This document shows positions 1 to 5,434 of a DNA stretch of 5,434 bases, piece by piece. Source of the DNA: Candidatus Aenigmatarchaeum sp. (lineage in GTDB: Archaea > Nanobdellota > Nanobdellia > Pacearchaeales > GW2011-AR1); contig DYHK01000041.1 in assembly GCA_020724205.1 (NCBI GenBank), forward strand, positions 1 to 5,434, read 5' to 3'. How positions within the stretch are numbered: position 1 is the stretch's first letter; each line of letters begins with the position of its first letter. The notes below the pieces were generated by a model, which did no database searches, had not been told where the DNA came from, and worked only from the letters and a program-made list of their open reading frames with translations. Made by a program: the position numbers and the translations under genes.

Positions 1-219
1 ATGTAATAAGATATTTTCCTCTTTTTCTTTTCCAAGCTTATTTACAACTCGGAAAAGCATGGGCTCTGTAGGCCTTAAAGAGATAAGTTTTTTCTTTGTG
101 GCCTCATTCGGAGATAAATTGTAAGCATGAATTGCTGATTTTGCAATATTTGTAGCTCCCTGTATCTTAATTTCTTTTATATTTTTGAGTATTTTATTCA
201 GCTTTCCTCTTTTATCCAT
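1..219 (-). CDS. eIF2B-like / ribose-1,5-bisphosphate isomerase family protein, N-terminal part (runs off left edge)
   Basis: The reverse strand reads open from an ATG at 219 to the window edge, giving the first 73 residues of a larger protein. Residues 14-29 contain IKEIKIQGATNIAKSA, and residues 46-54 contain ISLRPTEPM. This pairing (a helical segment ending in QGATNxAxxA, then RPTEPML) is the N-terminal hallmark, as I recall it, of the archaeal eIF2B-alpha/ribose-1,5-bisphosphate isomerase/MtnA superfamily. Characterised archaeal members convert ribose-1,5-bisphosphate to ribulose-1,5-bisphosphate in the AMP/nucleoside degradation pathway that feeds type III RuBisCO. Other members are only named as eIF2B-like, so the exact substrate cannot be fixed from this fragment. 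An in-frame ATG also exists at 264, but a start there would sit directly against the TATA-like box at 265-276. I therefore prefer 219, which starts MDKRGKLNKI. The gene is divergent from the glycosylation operon and is probably unrelated to it in function. Confidence 0.75.
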   Translation of the reverse strand, partial: MDKRGKLNKILKNIKEIKIQGATNIAKSAIHAYNLSPNEATKKKLISLRPTEPMLFRVVNKLGKEKEENILLH

Positions 220-240
220 TTTATTATAAGAAGAATAGTG

Positions 241-248
241 TATAAAAA
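241..248. promoter_or_regulatory. TATA-like box in divergent intergenic region (TATAAAAA / TTTTTATA)
   Basis: TATAAAAA on the plus strand lies about 55 nt before the ATG at 299. Archaeal transcription normally starts about 25 nt after the box, so a start near 270 would give a short leader that keeps the Shine-Dalgarno-like sequence at 282-289. Read on the minus strand, the same box (TTTTTATA) is centred about 25 nt before the ATG at 219, which would give a leaderless mRNA for the eIF2B-like gene. Direction cannot be decided by eye. Confidence 0.4.
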
Positions 249-264
249 TCTGTCTTATCTGCAT

Positions 265-276
265 AATATTTAAAAA
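265..276. promoter_or_regulatory. second TATA-like box (AATATTTAAAAA / TTTTTAAATATT)
   Basis: This is a strong AT-only stretch in the 79-nt divergent spacer. On the plus strand it is centred about 28 nt before the ATG at 299 and would give a nearly leaderless spoIIM-like transcript. On the minus strand it would place a start near 245, about 26 nt before the ATG at 219. Together with the box at 241-248 it can account for both divergent promoters. Support is position and composition only. Confidence 0.4.
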
Positions 277-281
277 CGCTT

Positions 282-289
282 AGAGGCTG
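282..289 (+). promoter_or_regulatory. Shine-Dalgarno-like sequence GAGGCTGA before the SpoIIM-like gene
   Basis: GAGGCTGA differs by one base from the archaeal consensus GAGGTGA-type site and ends 9 nt before the ATG at 299. It favours 299 over the in-frame ATG at 308. It can only act if transcription begins upstream of it, which fits the box at 241-248 better than the one at 265-276. Confidence 0.4.
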
Positions 290-298
290 ATTAGAGAT

Positions 299-1153
299 AT
301 GATCGATATGATACTAAACCCGAAGAAGGTTGAGAGGAAACCATGGGAATTATTTTTTGTTGGCTTCTTTTATGCTGCTCTGTCAGTATTATTAGTGCAG
401 TGGATTTTTTCAGGAGATCCTGTTCTAGCAAAATACTCTGGAATACTAATTGTTACATTCACAGTAATGTTTTCAATGCCTTATATCTATTATACTATGG
501 GAAGGGAGGAGGTAAAGGATGTTGAGATTAGTGATTCTTTCAGACTATTAAGAGAACACAGTAAGGCAATTTATGCTTTCTTATGGCTATTTCTTGGTTT
601 TATAATTGCTTTCTCTTCACTTTATATAATACTTGGTTCAACAGATAATTATAGAGCTCAGATAGAGACTTATTGTGCTATTAATAGTCCTAGTAACTAT
701 GATTTCTGCATAACTGAATATGGAGTTAAAAATAGCAAGACAACAGGGTTTGCTACAGGAGGAGGAGCTTTTATAGGAATATTAAGCAATAATATATATG
801 TTTTAATGTTCACGTTTATATTTTCTATAATAATTGGGGCTGGAGGAATATTTGTGCTTGCGTGGAATGCTAGCGTTATCTCAGCTGCAATGGTTATCTT
901 CTCAAAATCTGACCTTATTAATCTCCCATTAAGCTTCTTAAGATACATGGTTCACGGTTTACCGGAAATCTCAGCTTATTTTATAGGTACTTTAGCTGGA
1001 GGAATTGTGGGAGTTTCTTTAATAAAAAGGGAGTTTAAAACAGACAAGTTTTGGAATATAATGCATGATTCTATGCTTTTGATGGTGATTGCTATAGGTA
1101 TTTTAGTATTATCAGCAGCTATAGAAGTATTTATTATACCTCAATTCTTCTAA
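299..1153 (+). CDS. SpoIIM/DUF95 family integral membrane protein
   Basis: This 284-residue membrane protein resembles archaeal 'stage II sporulation protein M' (DUF95) proteins. Evidence: an N-terminal NPKKVERKPWELFF segment (residues 7-20) typical of the archaeal members, about six membrane segments (roughly 17-37, 47-66, 90-112, 165-189, 222-242, 257-279), and the family-like HGLPEISAYFIG motif at 219-230 followed by GTLAGG. Bacterial SpoIIM works in septal peptidoglycan remodelling during sporulation; archaea do not sporulate, so that role does not carry over and the archaeal function is unknown. The loop between segments 3 and 4 (about 113-160) is predicted to be outside the cell and holds the protein's only two cysteines, C126 and C137, possibly a disulfide. 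The start at 299 is supported by a Shine-Dalgarno-like GAGGCTGA. It is the first gene of an apparent operon, 22 nt before the zinc-ribbon gene and two genes before aglB. Confidence 0.82.
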   Translation: MIDMILNPKKVERKPWELFFVGFFYAALSVLLVQWIFSGDPVLAKYSGILIVTFTVMFSMPYIYYTMGREEVKDVEISDSFRLLREHSKAIYAFLWLFLGFIIAFSSLYIILGSTDNYRAQIETYCAINSPSNYDFCITEYGVKNSKTTGFATGGGAFIGILSNNIYVLMFTFIFSIIIGAGGIFVLAWNASVISAAMVIFSKSDLINLPLSFLRYMVHGLPEISAYFIGTLAGGIVGVSLIKREFKTDKFWNIMHDSMLLMVIAIGILVLSAAIEVFIIPQFF

Positions 1154-1175
1154 GAAAAAAAGGTAAGTTTAAAAA

Positions 1176-1319
1176 ATGGCAAAATTTAGATGTAAAAACT
1201 GTAACTATCAGTTTGCTAGAGAGTTAGATATGCCTCCGAAATCCTGCCCAAACTGCGGACAGATTGAGGTTTTAAGAAGAGAACAATCGGCATCTGAGCT
1301 TCTAGATGATAGTGAATAA
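1176..1319 (+). CDS. small zinc-ribbon protein (47 aa)
   Basis: A short open frame encodes 47 residues starting MAKFRCKNCNYQFAREL and ending in ASELLDDSE. Cysteines at 6, 9, 24 and 27 form C-x2-C-x14-C-x2-C. Each pair is followed by a knuckle-like turn (CKNCNYQF and CPNCGQIE), as in rubredoxin-like or zinc-ribbon folds that bind one Zn or Fe. The protein is otherwise charged and has no membrane segment or signal peptide, so it is expected to be cytoplasmic. A weak AGGT (1161-1164) lies 11 nt before the ATG. The gene fits the gap between the SpoIIM-like gene and aglB exactly, and its 3' end overlaps the longest aglB reading frame by 14 nt, suggesting translational coupling. Small zinc ribbons like this often have a protein- or nucleic-acid-binding role, but the sequence does not show which. 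It being a real gene is likely from the perfect four-cysteine pattern. Confidence 0.85.
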   Translation: MAKFRCKNCNYQFARELDMPPKSCPNCGQIEVLRREQSASELLDDSE

Positions 1320-4068
1320 AATCAATATGGAAAATCATGAAGACAAGAAGGAAGATAGTGAATTAATTCAAATTCGTAAAAAGAATATATTGAACAGTCT
1401 AAAGCGAGGAAGTTCTTGGGTAATTTATTTATTATTAGCTGTAATTACCTTTATTGCAGTATATATAAGAACAAGAAACTTGCCTGGGCTAAAAGACATA
1501 ACAACTAATACTTGGACCCTAGGACCTGATTTAGATCCCTTCTTATTCTTAAGATGGGCAGAGTATATTGTTGAGCACGGGAAGATTATGGCGATAGATA
1601 CTATGAGGTATGTGCCAATAGGATTTAATACTGCTGCTGAAAAGAAATTACTTTCCTATATGATTGCCTGGTTTTATGAATTCCTTTCTATATTTAATTC
1701 AGATATAACCATAACTTATGCTGCAGTAATCTTTCCAGTTTTTATGTTTGCTATAACTTGCATCATCTTCTTTTTTCTTACAAAAGAAATTTTTAAAGAT
1801 AGTTTTGAAAGGACAAAGATTCCTGATTACATTGCACTAATCTCTACTCTATTTTTAGCAATTATTCCTGCTATTCTTCCTAGAACTATTGCAGGCATTC
1901 CTGAGAAAGAATCTGCAGGATTTTTCTTTATATTTTTATCTTTGTACTTAGTAATACTATCATTTAAAGCAAAAACAAGTATTAAATCGAGTCTTTATGG
2001 ATTACTTGCTGGAGTTGCTGTTGCAGCGCTTACTTATATATGGGGAGGAGTAACATTTGTATTTATCACTGTTGGACTATCTGCTTTCATTTTATTTATT
2101 ATTGGTAAAGTGAATAAGAGGCAATTTTTAGGATATTTAGTATGGATAATTACTTTCCTAACTATTACCATCTTTTATTCTCCTACTTCTCTATATGTCA
2201 ATGTTATGAATTATTTTACTTCAACTTCAACAATCCCTGTGTTTGCTTCATTAATTTTAATGTTTGTAGACTTGTTTATTTACGATAAAATTTCAAGAAA
2301 TAAAATTATAAGTGAACTTAACACCAAGTATAATATTTCAAGGCAAATTATCTCTCTTATTATTGTTACAATATTATTAATTATTATATCTCTACCTTTA
2401 TTTGGAATAAACTTTATTCCTGACCAAACTACACAGCTATTCAATAATTTTGTTAAGCCTCTGGCTGGAGACAGGTTTTCTGTAACTGTTGCTGAAAATA
2501 GGCAACCATTTTTTACAGATGAATGGAGAGGTAACTTTGGACCAGTTATATCCAACATACCTATATTTTTCTTTATATTTATAGTAGGTTCAATTGTCTT
2601 ATTTTATAATCTTTTAGTAAAATTTGATAGAAAGGAAAAGACAATTTTAACAGTAAGCTACACTATTTTTATCCTAACTTTAGTTTTTAGTAGGTACTCT
2701 GAATCTAGCGTTTTAAATGGTTCTAGTACTACTAGTTTAGTATTTTATTTTGGAGGAATACTAATATTTATTATAGCTTCATTATATACTCTTTACTTTC
2801 ACGAGAGATCAAAAAAAGATCTTTTAGATATTGATCTTGGATATATCATAGTTTTCACTTTCTTTTTTGTATCCATGCTGGCTGGAAGAGGAGGAGTTAG
2901 GTTTGTTATGATGGTTGTTCCCCCTGCAAGTATTATGGCAGGATATTTTATAGTAACATTATGGAACAAATACTTTACAAATAAAGATGAAACTAGGAGT
3001 TTAATTTACCTTATTATTGCCCTTCTCATTACCTTAATGGCTTTATTGAGTATTTACACATTCTATAATTCAAGCAAGGCTCAGGCAGAAGTTTTTGTTC
3101 CTAGTATATATCAATATCAGTGGCAAAAGGCAATGTCTTGGGTAAGAGATAATACTCCAGAAGATGCAGTATTTAGTCATTGGTGGGATTATGGATACTG
3201 GGTTCAAAGTATAGGTAAGAGAGCTACATTTTTAGATGGAGGTAATTTGTATACCTATTGGGACTATTTAATGGGAAGATACGTGCTTACTACTCCTGAT
3301 GATAGAACTGCTTTAGATCTTTTATATTCTCATAATGTATCATACCTACTTATAGATTCTACAGACATAGGAAAGTATTCTGCTTTCAGTAGTATTGGAT
3401 CTGATGAAAATTATGATAGAGCTAGTTTTATACCTACTTTTACAATAGATTCACGTCAGATAATAGAAACTAAAAATGGAAAAACGTATATTTATGTTGG
3501 TGGAACAGGATTAGATGAAGATATAATTTTGGAAGAAAATGGAACAAAGGTCCTATTCCTTACTGAAAATACAGTTTTAGCAGCAATAAAGATTGATGAG
3601 GATTCAACTGGGAAAATATCTCAACCTCAAGCCGTCTTTATACAGCAAGGGAATAAACAGACTGTAATTCCTATTAGATATGTACATTATAATGGAGAGC
3701 TTCATGATTTTAATAATGGTTTGGAAGCAGGAGTATTTTTAATGGATTCTTTATCTTATAATAATGGAAACATTCAGGGAAATTCAAATGGAGTTTTGTT
3801 CTACTTAAGTAAAAGAACTATAAATTCACTATTAGTTAGAAAATATTTGTTTGAAGATGAAGGTAATTTTAAACTTGTACATAATGAACCTCATATTATT
3901 ATAGGAGAACTAAGGGCTCAAGGAATAGTAGTTGATGATTTTGTGTATTATCAAGGTAATTTTCTTGGTCCTATAAAAATATGGAAAGTAGATTATCCTT
4001 CAGGTATGATTATCAATCAGTCTCATCTTGAAACAGATTATCCAGACATAAAACTAAAAGAAATATAA
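1306..4068 (+). CDS. aglB: dolichyl-(di)phosphooligosaccharide--protein glycosyltransferase, AglB/STT3 family
   Basis: This is the single-subunit oligosaccharyltransferase of N-glycosylation. It moves a lipid-linked glycan from dolichyl (pyro)phosphate to Asn in N-x-S/T sequons on the outer face of the membrane. At 920 residues it is in the range of long archaeal AglB proteins. Residues 1-38 are charged and cytoplasmic. A multi-spanning domain follows (about 39-585), then an extracellular C-terminal domain (about 590-920). Visible motifs: the first acidic motif GPDLDP with D75/D77 in the first outer loop; a second acidic motif PEKE at 199-202, where DxD or DKE is more usual; SVTVAE at 392-397, matching the SVSE/TIxE motif of external loop 5 with its key Glu; GRGGVRF at 527-533 with a probable lipid-phosphate-binding Arg; WWDYG at 626-630, which reads the sequon Ser/Thr; and D687-x2-K690, the core of the archaeal DK motif. 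An alternative start at 1327 (MENHEDKKED) would remove the 14-nt overlap with the upstream gene; neither start has a strong Shine-Dalgarno site. The GT4-family gene follows 11 nt downstream. Confidence 0.95.
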   Translation: MIVNKINMENHEDKKEDSELIQIRKKNILNSLKRGSSWVIYLLLAVITFIAVYIRTRNLPGLKDITTNTWTLGPDLDPFLFLRWAEYIVEHGKIMAIDTMRYVPIGFNTAAEKKLLSYMIAWFYEFLSIFNSDITITYAAVIFPVFMFAITCIIFFFLTKEIFKDSFERTKIPDYIALISTLFLAIIPAILPRTIAGIPEKESAGFFFIFLSLYLVILSFKAKTSIKSSLYGLLAGVAVAALTYIWGGVTFVFITVGLSAFILFIIGKVNKRQFLGYLVWIITFLTITIFYSPTSLYVNVMNYFTSTSTIPVFASLILMFVDLFIYDKISRNKIISELNTKYNISRQIISLIIVTILLIIISLPLFGINFIPDQTTQLFNNFVKPLAGDRFSVTVAENRQPFFTDEWRGNFGPVISNIPIFFFIFIVGSIVLFYNLLVKFDRKEKTILTVSYTIFILTLVFSRYSESSVLNGSSTTSLVFYFGGILIFIIASLYTLYFHERSKKDLLDIDLGYIIVFTFFFVSMLAGRGGVRFVMMVVPPASIMAGYFIVTLWNKYFTNKDETRSLIYLIIALLITLMALLSIYTFYNSSKAQAEVFVPSIYQYQWQKAMSWVRDNTPEDAVFSHWWDYGYWVQSIGKRATFLDGGNLYTYWDYLMGRYVLTTPDDRTALDLLYSHNVSYLLIDSTDIGKYSAFSSIGSDENYDRASFIPTFTIDSRQIIETKNGKTYIYVGGTGLDEDIILEENGTKVLFLTENTVLAAIKIDEDSTGKISQPQAVFIQQGNKQTVIPIRYVHYNGELHDFNNGLEAGVFLMDSLSYNNGNIQGNSNGVLFYLSKRTINSLLVRKYLFEDEGNFKLVHNEPHIIIGELRAQGIVVDDFVYYQGNFLGPIKIWKVDYPSGMIINQSHLETDYPDIKLKEI

Positions 4069-4070
4069 AT

Positions 4071-4079
4071 GGAGAAAGG
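4071..4079 (+). promoter_or_regulatory. Shine-Dalgarno-like GGAGAAAGG before the GT4-family gene
   Basis: The 11-nt gap between the aglB stop and the next ATG (4080) is purine-rich and contains GGAG (4071-4074), five nt before the start codon. It supports the start at 4080. An out-of-frame ATG at 4069 reaches a TGA after four codons and is not a gene. Confidence 0.5.
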
Positions 4080-5090
4080 ATGAACAAAACATTATTTTTA
4101 GCAGTATTCATTTCTTTTTTAACTACACTATATATTTTACCTTCATGGATTAGAAGAGCAAAAAATGCAGGTCTTGAGGGTTTAGATATAAATAAGTATG
4201 AAAACAAAAAAGTTTCTGAGGCTGGCGGAATAATTGCTATTCTTGGATTTATTCTTGGGGTTTTAGTATATATTGCAATCCAAGTTTTTTATTTTGATTC
4301 TATAAATAATTTAATTGAAGTTTTTGCACTTATAGGAACTATATTGATTTTAGCAGGTATAGGTCTTATTGATGATATTCTTGGTTGGAAGATTGGATTA
4401 GGAAAGTGGCCAAGATTACTTTTAGTTTTATTTGCAGCTGTGCCTTTAATGGTAATAAATGCTGGCCATCATGAGATTTTTCTTCCTTTTTTGGGCAGCA
4501 CAAACATTGGAATTATTTATGCAATACCTCTTATACCGTTAGGTATAATCGGAACTTCTGTTACTTTTAATTTTATAGCAGGTTATAATGGGTTAGAGGC
4601 TGGACAGGGGATTCTAATTTTATCTGCATTATCAATAATGTCTTTTCTCACTGGGAGTTCTTGGTTAGGTCTTGTGGGCTTATGTATGGTTGGAGCCCTC
4701 ATAGCTTTCTTATACTTTAATAGATATCCTGCAAAAGTATTTCCAGGAGATGTATTAACATATCCTGTTGGAGGTTTAATAGGAATAATGGCAATACTTG
4801 GAAATTATGAGTTATTTGCTGTATTTGTATTCTCACCATATATCTTAGAAACAATATTAAAATTAAGAGGTGGATTAAAAAAAGAGTCTTTTGGAGATCC
4901 TCAAAAAGATGGGTCAATTAAGAATAAGTATGATAAGATATATGGGATAGAACACCTCGCTATAAGAATTATAGAAAAAATCAAGCCCTCAAAAAAAGCA
5001 TATGAATCTGAGGTTGTAATACTAATAAACTTCTTTCAAATCCTTCTTATAGTTATTGGATTCTTAATATTTGGGATTAAATATGTTTAA
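4080..5090 (+). CDS. polyprenyl/dolichyl-phosphate GlcNAc-1-phosphate transferase-like enzyme (Alg7/AglH/MraY-WecA superfamily)
   Basis: This 336-residue enzyme of glycosyltransferase family 4 (PNPT superfamily) transfers a sugar-1-phosphate, probably GlcNAc-1-P or a related HexNAc from its UDP donor, to dolichyl phosphate at the cytoplasmic face. That is the first step in making the lipid-linked glycan. Motifs in order: GLEGLDINK (31-39) and KVSEAGG (44-50), matching the DxNK...ExGG entry of archaeal members; LIDDILG with the Mg-binding D98-D99 pair; NFIAGYNGLEAGQG (164-177), the N-x2(3)-x-GxNGLEaG signature shared with eukaryotic Alg7/DPAGT1 and archaeal AglH rather than bacterial WecA (which has DGLDGL); FPGDVLTYPVGG (221-232) with D224; and a final cytoplasmic loop with YGIEHLAIR (288-296) in the position of the sugar-nucleotide-binding loop. 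About ten membrane segments are visible, the last at 313-333. The start has a GGAG site in the 11-nt gap after aglB, and its 3' end overlaps the flippase gene by 8 nt. The exact sugar is not determinable from the sequence. Confidence 0.88.
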   Translation: MNKTLFLAVFISFLTTLYILPSWIRRAKNAGLEGLDINKYENKKVSEAGGIIAILGFILGVLVYIAIQVFYFDSINNLIEVFALIGTILILAGIGLIDDILGWKIGLGKWPRLLLVLFAAVPLMVINAGHHEIFLPFLGSTNIGIIYAIPLIPLGIIGTSVTFNFIAGYNGLEAGQGILILSALSIMSFLTGSSWLGLVGLCMVGALIAFLYFNRYPAKVFPGDVLTYPVGGLIGIMAILGNYELFAVFVFSPYILETILKLRGGLKKESFGDPQKDGSIKNKYDKIYGIEHLAIRIIEKIKPSKKAYESEVVILINFFQILLIVIGFLIFGIKYV

Positions 5091-5434
5091 AAAAATAAGA
5101 TCTGATGAGTTGATTAAGGGAAGTATTGTCTTGTTTATTACTTTTAATATTTTCAATTTACTAAATTTTATTTTTCAATTTTCAATGGCACGTCTTCTTG
5201 GTCCTGTAGAGTTTGGAGTTTTTGCTTCTATTATGACTTTACTTTATTTTTTAGCTCTGCCTTCTGAGAGTATACAGACTGTTGTTTCAAGATATACTTC
5301 AAAATTCTATGTTAACAAAGATTATGGAAAGATAAAGTCTTTGCTTGTTAGATCTCTAAGGAAAGGGTTATTTTTCTCAGCATTACTTTTTGTTATTTTA
5401 GTTCCAGTCTTTTTTTTGTTTAGTTATTTTCTTA
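5083..5434 (+). CDS. Wzx/MATE-like oligosaccharide (polysaccharide) flippase, N-terminal part (runs off right edge)
   Basis: The reading frame opens with ATG at 5083, overlaps the previous gene's stop by 8 nt in another frame, and stays open for 117 codons to the window end. Residues 13-33 form a first membrane segment. They are followed by FSMARLLGPVEFGVFAS (33-49), the R-x-LGPxEFG signature of the polysaccharide-biosynthesis (MOP superfamily, RfbX/Wzx) transporters. A second membrane segment (about 45-63), then SIQTVVSRYTSKF (63-75) and a charged cytoplasmic loop, and a third segment from about 97 follow the usual layout. Full members have 12-14 segments and 400-500 residues, so roughly a quarter is visible. 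The expected role is to flip the dolichyl-linked glycan from the cytoplasmic to the outer face, where AglB uses it. Its translation is probably coupled to the upstream transferase; a weak GGGA (5073-5076) sits 6 nt before the start. Confidence 0.9.
   Translation, partial: MFKKIRSDELIKGSIVLFITFNIFNLLNFIFQFSMARLLGPVEFGVFASIMTLLYFLALPSESIQTVVSRYTSKFYVNKDYGKIKSLLVRSLRKGLFFSALLFVILVPVFFLFSYFL

Noticed and set aside
220..264. Earlier start (ATG at 264) for the eIF2B-like gene
   Set aside because: It would abut the TATA-like box at 265-276, leaving no room for a transcription start, and adds 15 residues outside the recognisable family region.
343..525. 60-codon open frame on the plus strand inside the SpoIIM-like gene
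   Set aside because: It is out of frame within a convincing membrane-protein gene, and its product is low-complexity with no recognisable motif.
697..948. 83-codon minus-strand frame
   Set aside because: It is antisense to the SpoIIM-like gene, has no promoter or ribosome site, and its composition is a mirror of the hydrophobic sense codons.
1151..1175. Possible terminator or internal promoter between the SpoIIM-like and zinc-ribbon genes (A-run and TTTAAAAA)
   Set aside because: There is no T-run on the sense strand, and the TTTAAAAA box lies directly against the ATG at 1176, too close to drive that gene.
2280..2558. 92-codon minus-strand frame
   Set aside because: It lies antisense inside aglB across the conserved external loop 5 motif and has no family features.
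4013..4207. 64-codon minus-strand frame spanning the aglB/transferase junction
   Set aside because: It is antisense to two real genes and to their short junction, with no supporting signal.
4717..4917. 66-codon minus-strand frame
   Set aside because: It is antisense within the transferase gene, and its Leu/Gln-rich product reflects reverse-complemented AT-rich codons.

Overview
The window looks like part of the chromosome of an AT-rich archaeon. I infer a DPANN-type lineage such as Pacearchaeota, Woesearchaeota or Nanoarchaeota. The grounds are an AglB/STT3-type single-subunit oligosaccharyltransferase, a GlcNAc-1-P transferase with eukaryote/archaeon-style motifs (NGLEAG), a partial eIF2B/ribose-1,5-bisphosphate isomerase family gene, heavy use of AGA/AGG for Arg and ATA for Ile, and very tight gene spacing. 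The lineage is an inference; the archaeal character is well supported.

Layout. Positions 1-219 hold, on the minus strand, the 5' part of an eIF2B-like/R15P-isomerase family gene that runs off the left edge. Positions 220-298 are a short AT-rich divergent intergenic region with two TATA-like boxes. From 299 to the right edge every gene is on the plus strand and nearly contiguous: a SpoIIM/DUF95-like membrane protein (299-1153), a 47-residue zinc-ribbon protein (1176-1319), the oligosaccharyltransferase AglB (1306-4068), a polyprenyl/dolichyl-phosphate GlcNAc-1-phosphate transferase-like enzyme (4080-5090), and the start of a Wzx/MATE-like oligosaccharide flippase (5083 to the edge). Gaps are 22 and 11 nt and overlaps are 14 and 8 nt, which suggests a single operon.

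How they work together. The last three genes supply the membrane core of archaeal N-glycosylation: the first sugar-phosphate is loaded on a dolichyl-phosphate carrier (GT4-family enzyme), the lipid-linked glycan is flipped across the membrane (flippase), and the glycan is transferred to Asn in N-x-S/T sequons of secreted proteins (AglB). The intermediate glycosyltransferases are not in the window. The SpoIIM-like protein and the zinc ribbon lie upstream in the same apparent transcription unit; what they contribute to glycosylation or envelope biology is unknown and is the most interesting loose end. I saw no RNA genes, insertion sequences, CRISPR arrays or convincing terminators.
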